The translations under genes and the position numbers were made by a program. Under the pieces are notes generated by a model. That model was not told where the DNA came from. It ran no database searches and saw only the letters and a program-made list of their open reading frames with translations. A stretch of 64,000 nucleotides of DNA, taken from contig QZIJ01000124.1 in NCBI GenBank assembly GCA_003598975.1, positions 1-64,000 on the forward strand, written 5' to 3'. Of this stretch, positions 28,265-36,057 are shown in pieces (the first letter of the stretch is position 1; each line of letters starts with the position of its first letter). Source of the stretch: Anaerolineaceae bacterium (GTDB lineage Bacteria; Chloroflexota; Anaerolineae; Anaerolineales; Villigracilaceae).

Positions 28265-28270
28265 ACAGCG

Positions 28271-28592
28271 CAAAAAAACAAAAAATCCTTCATCCACTCA
28301 GGGACGAAGGACGCTTGTCGCTCCGCGGTACCACCCGACTTGTCTAAATCGTCTTTGGTCATTTGGTCTGACTGGTCAACCGACCATCAGACAACTTAGA
28401 CCACGAGACTACTCAGACCACTTTATCGCTATAACGGATCAACCCGTCGCTGACTACTTCGTTTCACCAGCGCAGTCTCTCTTGCGAGTGGACAGGCGAG
28501 TTCAGTCTGTGTATTCCCGTTGGATACAAGTGAAGGGCTTCCACCTCACTCTCCCTTCTCGCTGACGGGATGACCTACTACTCCTGCCATGA
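28271..28592 (-). promoter_or_regulatory. T-box leader controlling leuS
   Basis: On the - strand the hallmark GGGTGGTACCGCG lies at 28324-28336. It is followed by the terminator stem GGACGAAGGA / TCCTTCATCC (28286-28311) and a run of T residues (28273-28285). Upstream are an AGAGAG-containing segment at about 28480 and a Stem I region with GGTGGAAGCCC. A plausible leucine specifier is CUC within GAACTCG near 28500, but that placement is inferred. Uncharged tRNA-Leu would pair with the specifier and the GGTACCACC bulge to block the terminator and allow leuS expression. About 240 bases separate the terminator from the leuS start. Confidence 0.93.
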
Positions 28593-28608
28593 CTTTTAAG
28601 TTTTGCTG

Positions 28609-28614
28609 ATTATA
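28609..28614 (-). promoter_or_regulatory. -10 box of the leuS T-box transcript
   Basis: TATAAT on the - strand lies just upstream of the T-box leader. A candidate -35 (TTGGCG at 28635-28640) is 20 bases away, longer than ideal, so only the -10 is called. Confidence 0.6.
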
Positions 28615-28655
28615 GCACAAGAGCGACCAGCCTTCGCCAATCGCTCTCGCTTGTG

Positions 28656-28728
28656 TGGACCCAGGGGGATTCGAACCCCCGACCTTCTCAATGCCATTGA
28701 GACGCGCTCCCAACTGCGCTATGGGCCC
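28656..28728 (-). tRNA. tRNA-Ala (anticodon GGC)
   Basis: The - strand folds into a full cloverleaf: acceptor GGGCCCA / TGGGTCC, D-arm GCGC-AGTTGGGA-GCGC, anticodon stem TCTCA / TGAGA with loop ATGGCAT (anticodon GGC), and T-arm with GGTTCGAATCC. The 3' CCA is not encoded. Confidence 0.96.
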
Positions 28729-28753
28729 GGGTGGATTTTGGATTGTCCAATTT

Positions 28754-28815
28754 CAGATTTACGATTTGATCGCGCTTGGTCAATCGTCAATCGAAAATCG
28801 GCAATCGTAAATCTG
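28754..28815. repeat. Inverted repeat between two tRNA-Ala genes
   Basis: CAGATTTACGATT (28754-28766) and AATCGTAAATCTG (28803-28815) are exact inverse copies separated by 36 bases. The right arm abuts the end of the second tRNA. It may be a processing hairpin or a small mobile palindrome. Confidence 0.75.
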
Positions 28816-28888
28816 TGGACCTGAGGGGATTCGAACCCCTGACCTCCTCAGTGCGATTGAGGCGCGCTCCCAACTGCGCTACAGGCCC
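28816..28888 (-). tRNA. tRNA-Ala (anticodon CGC)
   Basis: The cloverleaf matches the neighbouring tRNA-Ala closely: acceptor GGGCCTG / CAGGTCC, the same D-arm, anticodon stem CCTCA / TGAGG with loop ATCGCAC (anticodon CGC), and T-loop GGTTCGAATCC. The pair reads GCC and GCG codons, fitting a GC-rich genome, and probably arose by duplication. Confidence 0.96.
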
Positions 28889-28997
28889 GGTGTCAAGGCG
28901 AAGGGCATTTTACTTTAGGCAAAGGGCAATGTCAAGCAAACTTTGGATGAGTTTGGCTGTAAAATAGGCGCATCCCACCGACGGAGGACAGGAAGCG

Positions 28998-29705
28998 ATG
29001 ACCGAAACCACTCCCCAACCCATCTACCGCATCACCGACCTGCACGAATCGGACCGCCCGCGCGAGCGGCTAGAGCAACTCGGTCCGCAGGCGTTGAGCA
29101 ACGCCGAACTGATCGCCATCCTCCTGCGAGTGGGAGTCAAAGGTGAGAACGCCGTCACGGTGGGACAGCGCCTGCTGAAAACGTTCGGCGGGCTGGGCGG
29201 ACTGCACCGCGCCCCGTTCGCGGAGTTGAAAAAACAGCACGGACTCGGCGAGGCGAAGGCCGCGCAGATCAAAGCCGCGATTGAACTGGGACGCCGCCTC
29301 ACGTTGGAATCGCCCGAAGAACGGCCGACCATCAACAGTCCCGCGGACGCGGCCGCGCTGGTGACGTACGAGATGTCCGCCTTCGAGCAGGAGCATCTGC
29401 GCGTCATCCTGCTGGATAGGCGGAATCGCGTCCTCGAGACGGTGGAGATTTACAAGGGGTCGGTCAACTCGTCGCAGGTGCGGGTGGGAGAGGTGTTCAA
29501 GGAGGCCATCCGCAAGAATGCCTCGGCGCTGATCGTCATCCACAACCACCCGAGCGGGGACCCCACCCCCAGCCCCGATGATGTGGCCGTGACGCGCGCC
29601 ATCGTCCAGGCGGGCAAGATGCTGGATGTGGAGGTGCTCGATCACATGGTCATCGGGCAGGGACGATGGGTGTCGTTGAAGGAGAGGGGGTTGGGGTTTG
29701 CGTAG
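28998..29705 (+). CDS. radC: RadC family protein (JAMM/MPN+ metal site)
   Basis: This 235-residue protein has an N-terminal helix-hairpin-helix region ([19 protein letters not shown]-like start; [19 protein letters not shown] near residue 95) and the C-terminal JAMM domain with [14 protein letters not shown] at residue 182. Despite its name, its role in DNA repair is disputed; the fold predicts a metallopeptidase or DNA-associated hydrolase. The stop codon TAG (29703-29705) is part of the target duplication of the Tn7-like transposon, which starts 3 bases later. A second, slightly different copy of the last 105 bases lies at 37132-37236. Confidence 0.93.
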   Translation: MTETTPQPIYRITDLHESDRPRERLEQLGPQALSNAELIAILLRVGVKGENAVTVGQRLLKTFGGLGGLHRAPFAELKKQHGLGEAKAAQIKAAIELGRRLTLESPEERPTINSPADAAALVTYEMSAFEQEHLRVILLDRRNRVLETVEIYKGSVNSSQVRVGEVFKEAIRKNASALIVIHNHPSGDPTPSPDDVAVTRAIVQAGKMLDVEVLDHMVIGQGRWVSLKERGLGFA

Positions 29706-29707
29706 AA

Positions 29708-29782
29708 TGTCGGTTCCAATGTAACTCTGGAATGGAATGCGATCCAGCGTAACTCAAGAACACAGGGATTAACTCGGAAAGC
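29708..29782 (+). repeat. Left transposon end: TIR and three putative TnsB boxes
   Basis: The terminal repeat occupies 29708-29739. The motif TAACTC followed by GGAA or AGAA occurs at 29722-29727, 29750-29755 and 29770-29775, in the same orientation, as expected for TnsB-binding sites. This end faces radC and is next to the tniQ end of the gene block. Confidence 0.88.
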
Positions 29783-29800
29783 AACCATTCACCCGCAGTT

Positions 29801-29834
29801 GTTCCGCCTGGAGAAAATGCACTCCAGGCGGAAC
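29801..29834. terminator. Perfect hairpin downstream of tniQ
   Basis: GTTCCGCCTGGAG and CTCCAGGCGGAAC form a 13-bp perfect stem with an 8-base loop, 5 bases after the tniQ stop on the - strand. There is no T-run, so it may be a stability or barrier hairpin rather than a classic terminator. Confidence 0.65.
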
Positions 29835-29839
29835 AGTCT

Positions 29840-31699
29840 TTAGTCACGCGGGGCGAAGTTACTCACCCATCGCATAAGCGCATCGCGGATCGTGGCAGAT
29901 TTATCAGCATGAGGGCTTAGCCCAGCCGCATCCAGGATTACCTGGTAATTGAGGCGTTGTTCCTGGGCGATAAGACGCGTTGCAGCAGCATCGATCTGCC
30001 TGATCTGGTTTTTGATCTGAGTTTGCTTTAGCCGTGTGCGATGCGCTTGGATCGCTTCATGGATTTTCAAGCGAAGTTCGGGATAATGGTCACGCAGTTG
30101 CACGTAAGAAATGCCAGCCTGTTTGGTAATTTCTTCAACTTTCACGATATGGTCGCTGCATTGCAGGTTTTCAAGACTTTGTGCAATTTGCATGGATACA
30201 GTTTCATCCCTTCGCTGTCCGACTCGAACATTATGTTGCCGGATCGCCTCATGCACAAAATCCGTCTGGTCACAGCAAACATGCCAGTACTCGCCGTTTT
30301 TGCCCAATGCCCGGCTCACCTGTTGCAAAGTAACTTCCCGATCCTGAGCAAACATAGAATCCAGGGTTGCCTGTATTTGGGAGCGCAGTGCTGCATACCG
30401 CTCTAGTTTTTCATCGGTCCGCCTCTTCGCTTGGGCCTGATGCACTCGCTCTTCAATGCCAAGAGCGATCCAATAAATTCGCACTGTTTTCTCACCCCAC
30501 CCCAGGCTCCGGGCGATTTTCTGGTTGCATTCGCCGCGTATCCCCATCTTGCTCAGACTCGCAATTTCCTCTTGCGGTTTCATCAGGATATGCGGTTCCC
30601 CAGTACGAAGCGCGGGCTTACGCGGCTGTGTGAGCAAACCACCATCATACGAGCGGGTAAATCTCCGGTCACAGGTTGTGCAATGGAAACGGGCAATTCG
30701 TCGTTCAGGTATGTCTCTCAACAATTGCACGCTTGTACCGGGAGGTAAATGATGGTTGGGACATTTTGGGTTGGGGCAAAGTCGGAGATGTATATGGCGA
30801 GGTGTTTGAATAGCCTGCACAAATTCATCCGGCACTTCCAACCAGGCCAACTCTTTCCAGGAGATCCGCATGGCTTCGAGATAACGCAGGTAGAACTGCA
30901 AAGGAACCAGAACACCGCGTTCAATGCATCTCATCGCACTAATGGTCAGGTTCGCTTTTTGAGCCACCGCTTTTGCAGAGAGACCAACCCGGGAACGGAG
31001 ATAGCGGAACTTCAAGCCAAGGGCCTGCGAAGGATCGCGATCTGCAATGGCCTTGGTGAGGGCCGTAGCAGGATCAAGCAAGAAATGGAATTCCTCTTGC
31101 CTGCACCTTTGCACGTTCAGGATATCCTGTGATGCCATCGACACAGACAAAGAGCGGAGGTCTGCGCCACAGATGGGACAACGCAAGTAACGATGATTCT
31201 GACTCGCTGGCGTCAGAGTAGTGCCACAGGCTGAACATCTGTCTTGAAGAAAACAGCCGTGTTCTATGCAGACGGTCACGGGCAACAACCGCCAAATCAG
31301 CCGCAGATAAGGTTGAGACTGCAGGCAAAAAGGACAAACTCTCAGAACCGGATTCACCAAACTCTTGAGAAAATGGCCCGGGCTCATATAGATCGAGCGA
31401 TTGAGATCGGGCGGAACGCGAAATTTCTCAACCCAAGGAGCCACTGTCAGGCGAGTCAGTTCAGCCGGGGTCAATCCGGTGCGCAGAGGAATACGTCCCC
31501 AATCCTTCAATGGATACTCCCATTTCAGTTTGTGAATCTGCTGGGGCGCATCCCAGGTTGGGAACAGGTCGCCAACCATATCCCAGAAAATACCAAAGCC
31601 ATTCAGGTCAGCTAATCTCAGCAGGTAACCGCTCAAACATTCTCCGGGATACGGGTCAGGACGCAGAGGAAGCGCTTCAAAGAACCAGCCTTCAGACAT
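29840..31699 (-). CDS. tniQ: TniQ/TnsD-family target selector
   Basis: This 619-residue protein should choose the insertion site, by analogy with Tn7 TnsD, which binds the 3' end of glmS. It opens with the TniQ pattern PYPGECLSGYLLRLADLNG, followed by paired zinc-binding motifs (CPFC near residue 120, then CxxH-type CIEHGCF, CSAC, CPIC) and a second cluster (CPNPKCPNHH, CTTC) near residue 300. The C-terminal half is rich in helix-turn-helix-like segments suited to DNA reading. Length fits TnsD rather than short TniQ. I chose the ATG at 31699, with GGAGG 5 bases upstream and 8 bases of overlap with tnsC. Given the insertion point, the likely target is the radC 3' end. Confidence 0.9.
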   Translation of the reverse strand: MSEGWFFEALPLRPDPYPGECLSGYLLRLADLNGFGIFWDMVGDLFPTWDAPQQIHKLKWEYPLKDWGRIPLRTGLTPAELTRLTVAPWVEKFRVPPDLNRSIYMSPGHFLKSLVNPVLRVCPFCLQSQPYLRLIWRLLPVTVCIEHGCFLQDRCSACGTTLTPASQNHRYLRCPICGADLRSLSVSMASQDILNVQRCRQEEFHFLLDPATALTKAIADRDPSQALGLKFRYLRSRVGLSAKAVAQKANLTISAMRCIERGVLVPLQFYLRYLEAMRISWKELAWLEVPDEFVQAIQTPRHIHLRLCPNPKCPNHHLPPGTSVQLLRDIPERRIARFHCTTCDRRFTRSYDGGLLTQPRKPALRTGEPHILMKPQEEIASLSKMGIRGECNQKIARSLGWGEKTVRIYWIALGIEERVHQAQAKRRTDEKLERYAALRSQIQATLDSMFAQDREVTLQQVSRALGKNGEYWHVCCDQTDFVHEAIRQHNVRVGQRRDETVSMQIAQSLENLQCSDHIVKVEEITKQAGISYVQLRDHYPELRLKIHEAIQAHRTRLKQTQIKNQIRQIDAAATRLIAQEQRLNYQVILDAAGLSPHADKSATIRDALMRWVSNFAPRD

Positions 31700-32900
31700 A
31701 GGTGCCTCCATTCCGCGCCCGGAGAACATCGAGAAAATTAACCACCTTGGCGCGTTTAATGTCCCGCCAGGCTTGGTTCAGGATATCCAGAGTCAAACGC
31801 GGCTGCCCAGTAGTGATCGCCTTGAAACAGGCATCCATCAGAAGAACCATGACCTCTCGTAAGATGCCATCCGTCCACTGTTCGATGTAGTGAGCTGGAC
31901 CATCCACGGTCTTCCTGTCTGCCTCATCTGGAATTTCCCGCAGACCCAGGTGTCCATCCTGTTCGAAAGGCAACAACAAATCCAGCATCGTCAGGAATGC
32001 ATCCAGGCGCGGGCCTGTGAATTGGGTTAATTCGAAATAGTCATTCCAGCGGCCCTGCACCTCGGCATCGCCCGCGGTCCATGCAATCGGATTGCAGGAG
32101 GCACACACAATCGGCACGCCAGTCAGGTTGGACAATTCCAATAAACGGCGGCGCAACCCTGGCTGGGTAATGTGCTCCACTTCATCAACAATGAGCAGTT
32201 CCACGCCACATTGCTGAAAATAGAGTTCCAGCAGTTGAAGGTAGTGCTCTTCGTCACCGCGTAAGGTGGCGGCTCCGCAAGCCAGAAGCATGCGTTGGAA
32301 CAATGGCTTGGGGGAGCGATTGCTAACCGGCGCATCAATCTTGATCACAGGAACGTAGTTGCGCCTGGCTTGCACCACTGGCAAATAATTCACCGCATAC
32401 CAGTTCAGCAGACTGCTCTTCCCGGCGCCTGAGACACCACCCACCAGAAAACAACGCTGTTGTCCAATGCTGCGATACCGTCGAATAGTATCCAGTTTCT
32501 CGATCAGCGCCTGCAAAGTCGGCGTCAGAAGAAAATAGAGGTTGGTCAACCACAGAAGACGATCATCCATGTCCAGATGCGCATACTGTACAGCCAGGTG
32601 CTGGCGCAGACTGGCAAACCCGGCCTGGCGAACAGTATCCGGGTCCAGAGACACCGGTTGCTGGGTGATCTTCAATGCCAGTTGGCGGCGCAGGCTGGAG
32701 AGCTGGCTGCCTCGTAAAACATCGGCTCTGCGATTGGGATCCAGAAGTTCCACCTGTTGTTTCAGCCGTCCATCTTCAAGCTGCCAAGCTGCCGCCCAGG
32801 CGCTCAAATCGGCCAGCCGTCGGGCGACATTCACGTTCATATCGAGATTCAAGATCTGCAAGGCAGGAGGTGAAATGTTGGAAGAAAGCGGCGCGTTCAT
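31692..32900 (-). CDS. tnsC: TnsC-family AAA+ transposition regulator
   Basis: This 402-residue ATPase links the target selector to the transposase. Walker A is GGVSGAGKSS near residue 155 and Walker B is ELLIVDEVEHI near residue 232, with a sensor-like CASCNP about 30 residues later. Its start codon shares a base with the tnsB stop and its end overlaps tniQ by 8 bases, so the three genes are translationally coupled. Confidence 0.92.
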   Translation of the reverse strand: MNAPLSSNISPPALQILNLDMNVNVARRLADLSAWAAAWQLEDGRLKQQVELLDPNRRADVLRGSQLSSLRRQLALKITQQPVSLDPDTVRQAGFASLRQHLAVQYAHLDMDDRLLWLTNLYFLLTPTLQALIEKLDTIRRYRSIGQQRCFLVGGVSGAGKSSLLNWYAVNYLPVVQARRNYVPVIKIDAPVSNRSPKPLFQRMLLACGAATLRGDEEHYLQLLELYFQQCGVELLIVDEVEHITQPGLRRRLLELSNLTGVPIVCASCNPIAWTAGDAEVQGRWNDYFELTQFTGPRLDAFLTMLDLLLPFEQDGHLGLREIPDEADRKTVDGPAHYIEQWTDGILREVMVLLMDACFKAITTGQPRLTLDILNQAWRDIKRAKVVNFLDVLRARNGGTYV

Positions 32901-35089
32901 CAGAGCACCTCCCCGAGTGTCTCCAGAAGACGGGTTCGGGGATCGGCATCTTTCGATTGCATCTCGGCCATGAGTTGTTCAGCCTGCACGATTTGCTCCG
33001 CTCCCAGCGGTGGGGCAGTTGAACCTTTGCGCGGCCTGCCGGGCCGCCGTTCCTGCAATTGCTGTAATTTGCGGCGGATCAATTTTTGCTCTGTTTGGCG
33101 CTGCTCGATCAATTCCCTGGCTTCAAGGATGTGGACCAACCAGGAATGAGGACGCAGTCTGTGCTGGGGATCGCGCTGGCGAATCAGGTCTTTCGCCAGC
33201 TCCAATTCCCATAAACTCACCGATTCATAGGTGCCATCCGCTAATCGCAGTTCACGAGCACAACCATCTCCCAGCCAAATTCCATTTTCGAATACGGCAA
33301 CCCGGCTCACATCACTGGGATCATATCTCAAGTGGTATCGTCTCTGGCATCCCTGGCGATCCCGGCCACGCAGACCTGCTAATCCAACATCCCAATAATG
33401 CAAACCGAACAACGCCAGCCCTTCACGAGTGGCAACACGGTTTTCCGGGTTCAGCCGCCAAAATGAACGCTCCACTTGGGGTGTGAGAGGTGGAGCGAGT
33501 GGGGTCATCAATTCCAATCCGTGCAGCCACTTCTCGTGAGGGGTCAGCCCGTCCAACTCCCGATGAGGGGTATGTAGATAATCAATAATCAACTGGTGCA
33601 CGATGCGAAGGATGTCTCGATATAGCAGGCAGGCAGCCTGATTGGCGTTGTGCCAGTGACGTTTGTCTGGTTGGAGGATCGCTCCAGGCAACAGTTCTCG
33701 AATCTGGCCGGATAAGTTCCCAAACAAGCGTTCAACTAAAGCCCCATAGCGAGCCTGATAGGGCGGGCGGAACACCAGTTCCATTCGGGTATATCTGCCA
33801 CCCCCAGCCAATGCCCGAGTGAGATCTTCCAACGAATAGCTGTGATGCGCCCACGCATTATCCAACGATAATCGCTGAGGAATGCCGTAGCAGTTCCAGG
33901 GCAGATCGATGCCGTACTTGTCCAGCCCCAGTTTGGGCCAGATTGCATGGTGCAAAGCCCCCTGAATGCTCTCAATGCAAGGAGCCTCATAGGTCAGGTA
34001 GATACCCAGGACCGCGCGCGAAAAAGCATCGATCAGCACAGTCAGCCACAACCGGCCAATCACTTCCCGGAACTCATCATCCACATGGAGTACATCCAGC
34101 AAGCAGTGATCGGCGAAAACATGTTGCAATGGCAAGACCGCCGTTTGAGCAAAACGATCAAAAAGCATAAAGTTGGCTTCCCAATCGGCCTGTCCGTGGC
34201 GCAGGACATACGTCTTTTCACCTTCCCCGGGCTGAGTGTTGAACCAGCTCACATAGCCATAGAACCATGAGCGGGAGGGAAGTCTGATCTGCGTCAGTCG
34301 CTGAATTTGCTCCGGGTCGGACAAAAAATCATCAATGACTTTACGTCCATCCAGTAGACGTTCCACCAGATCATCAAAATCGCGGCCTGCCGCATGTCCG
34401 AGATCCAACCACCAGCGCCGGTTATGCTGCCATATCTGTTGGGCAATGTTGTACACCGTTTGAGCGCGTAACGGTGGATTGCTGCGATAGAAGCGCCGAA
34501 TCACGGTATCCACGAAATGCTGGGCGTTCGGATCAATTCGTGTTTTGCCAAATGTCTTGCGATGCAGGGCGGCCGCGATCAATGCCCGATCGCCGAAATG
34601 GAGTCGACACAGCCGATGATAAGCATAGTACGAACTGCGCGAAACCGGCGACGCAATGGACTGGCAGGCCTGGCGGGTTATGTCTGCCAGCGAGAACGAC
34701 TTGGCGGCGAGGCAATACTGGCGCTTGATCTGTTCAATCTGGGCCTGTACCGCCTCCACGATCTGAATAATCCGATCTGCGCGTTTGAGAAGCCGTTCCG
34801 GCAAGGTTGTCGCATCAGCCCCATAACGGAGGTCACTTTGTCCTGATATTTCTAACTCATTCTCCAAGTCCTTGCGATTCGTTGCAAAGCGCGTTATCGC
34901 TTGTGCGCCAAACAGTTCCAGCAGTGTGAATTGGTGAACAGCCCCGTTGTTGGCCGAGCGCGCCTCCACAACCAAGGGCTTTTGGGAATCCCAGGCAAGA
35001 ATTTCAAACTGCTCCGCGGCATGTGAAAACCAACGTCCAGTTTGGAGAACATCGGCAGCAGTGAGGGGAGACGAGCTGAATGTTTTCAT
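32900..35089 (-). CDS. tnsB: TnsB-family DDE transposase
   Basis: This is a 729-residue transposase that cuts and joins the 3' ends. The retroviral-integrase-like core shows the acidic triad: LHVDDEF near residue 335, LSLDNAW near 408 and ALVERLFGN near 451. Helical DNA-binding domains precede the core, and a C-terminal beta-barrel and basic tail (RRKLQQLQERRPGRPRK) follow. The length matches Tn7 TnsB (702). It overlaps tnsA by 4 bases. Confidence 0.94.
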   Translation of the reverse strand: MKTFSSSPLTAADVLQTGRWFSHAAEQFEILAWDSQKPLVVEARSANNGAVHQFTLLELFGAQAITRFATNRKDLENELEISGQSDLRYGADATTLPERLLKRADRIIQIVEAVQAQIEQIKRQYCLAAKSFSLADITRQACQSIASPVSRSSYYAYHRLCRLHFGDRALIAAALHRKTFGKTRIDPNAQHFVDTVIRRFYRSNPPLRAQTVYNIAQQIWQHNRRWWLDLGHAAGRDFDDLVERLLDGRKVIDDFLSDPEQIQRLTQIRLPSRSWFYGYVSWFNTQPGEGEKTYVLRHGQADWEANFMLFDRFAQTAVLPLQHVFADHCLLDVLHVDDEFREVIGRLWLTVLIDAFSRAVLGIYLTYEAPCIESIQGALHHAIWPKLGLDKYGIDLPWNCYGIPQRLSLDNAWAHHSYSLEDLTRALAGGGRYTRMELVFRPPYQARYGALVERLFGNLSGQIRELLPGAILQPDKRHWHNANQAACLLYRDILRIVHQLIIDYLHTPHRELDGLTPHEKWLHGLELMTPLAPPLTPQVERSFWRLNPENRVATREGLALFGLHYWDVGLAGLRGRDRQGCQRRYHLRYDPSDVSRVAVFENGIWLGDGCARELRLADGTYESVSLWELELAKDLIRQRDPQHRLRPHSWLVHILEARELIEQRQTEQKLIRRKLQQLQERRPGRPRKGSTAPPLGAEQIVQAEQLMAEMQSKDADPRTRLLETLGEVL

Positions 35090-35778
35090 CGCTCACCTCC
35101 TTCGGGAAGCCAGATACTCGCCCCAAGGTGAAAATCCCCCTGCCAGAAAAACGGTTGGCGCCAGTTCATCTCAATTTCACCGTGCCAGAGCATGTAGTAC
35201 AGACTGGTTATCAAAACATTCACTTTCATGCCCGGTTCCAGCTGGCTTAGCACAAGCTTGGGATGAATTTGCCCCCGCCCCTTCAATTTCTCCAGCCACC
35301 AGTTTGCAGACTCAATATCTGCGTAGCACTGTGTCCGAAATGCGGACAGAAAATCAAGACTGGCGTATTCCCAATCCGATGGCAAAGTTTGATCGGTGTG
35401 AACCACGTATTGCCAGCCGCGCTCCTGGCAGATCAGTTGTGCCGCGGCTTCACGCTCGTGCAACGACTCGTGACTTTCACGGCGGGACTGAACCGTTACT
35501 TCATGCAGTTCAATCTTTCCATTGACCCGCCAAACCTGAAAATCCGGCGTGTACCTTCGCTGGCGTCCCTTCCCATCGCTAAAGATCAGTGTTTCAGGCT
35601 GGCTGACGTAGTCCACAACCGATGGGTCCCGTTCCAGCAACAGGATTAACTTGCGTTCCTGCTCGGATTCAAACTGAACAAGGCGATCCCGTTTGTTGGT
35701 GGTCACCCCGCGGAAATTGTTGCCCAGACTGATGACGCGTCGCACGTTGTCTGTGGGCGGTTTACGTTTCATGCTCAT
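35086..35778 (-). CDS. tnsA: TnsA-family endonuclease
   Basis: This 230-residue protein should cut the 5' strands so the element moves by cut-and-paste. It has the family helix FESEQERKLILLLERDPSVV (possible catalytic Glu), then QPETLIF and YTPDFQV (catalytic Asp). The following strand reads ELHEVTVQSR, where most relatives have EVK, so the usual catalytic lysine seems to be replaced by Thr or moved. I chose the ATG at 35778, with AAAGGAG 9 bases upstream; a start at 35883 would lie inside the transposon end. A TAACTC-like box directly precedes the ribosome-binding site, suggesting repression by TnsB. Confidence 0.88.
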   Translation of the reverse strand: MSMKRKPPTDNVRRVISLGNNFRGVTTNKRDRLVQFESEQERKLILLLERDPSVVDYVSQPETLIFSDGKGRQRRYTPDFQVWRVNGKIELHEVTVQSRRESHESLHEREAAAQLICQERGWQYVVHTDQTLPSDWEYASLDFLSAFRTQCYADIESANWWLEKLKGRGQIHPKLVLSQLEPGMKVNVLITSLYYMLWHGEIEMNWRQPFFWQGDFHLGASIWLPEGGER

Positions 35779-35797
35779 GGGAAAAGACTCCTTTCTT

Positions 35798-35944
35798 GAG
35801 TTGTGGTGGATGAAATCTCCGCATTCCAGAGATGCTCTGAATTCAGTATATCCATCCAAAGCCTTTTCCCCCAATTCAGTCACAAAAGGAGGCCCTTTGA
35901 CACCCCAAACACCATTCCATTCCAGAGTTACATTGGATACGACA
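35798..35944 (-). repeat. Right transposon end: TIR and putative TnsB boxes
   Basis: The 32-base terminal repeat is at 35913-35944 and ends in ACA. On the - strand, GTAACTCTGGAATGG (terminal), ATCTCTGGAATGC (near 35820-35832) and CAACTCAAGAAAG (35792-35804) resemble one another and the left-end boxes. The innermost overlaps the region just before the tnsA ribosome-binding site. The direct duplication TAGAA follows at 35945-35949. Confidence 0.87.
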
Positions 35945-36057
35945 TAGAAAGCTGTGATAAAAGCAACCCTGGCAAGATCTTGGGGTTGGAAAATTACAAC
36001 AGAGTCTTAATAGTAAGAACGTGAGGGCAAAGTATGCGCCCAAAAAGGAGAATTTTA

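Larger units (their letters stand above)
29708..35944. mobile_element. Tn7-like transposon inserted at the radC stop codon
   Basis: The element is 6237 bp. Its ends are 32-base terminal inverted repeats that begin TGTCG and share TCCAATGTAACTCTGGAATG; only positions 6 and 7 differ (30/32). It is flanked by a perfect 5-bp duplication TAGAA (29703-29707 and 35945-35949), the size expected for Tn7 relatives, and the left copy contains the radC stop codon. Inside are tnsA, tnsB, tnsC and tniQ on the - strand with overlapping reading frames and no cargo gene. Three TAACTC-type boxes lie at each end. All four genes are intact, so the insertion looks recent. Confidence 0.97.

Noticed and set aside
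28603-28967. Short + strand frames across the two tRNA genes.
   Set aside because: They read through complete tRNA-Ala cloverleaf sequences and the repeat between them.
29840-35778. Possibility of a CRISPR-associated (CAST-type) Tn7 element.
   Set aside because: No cas gene or CRISPR array lies inside the ends, and TniQ is of long TnsD size, which fits protein-guided targeting.
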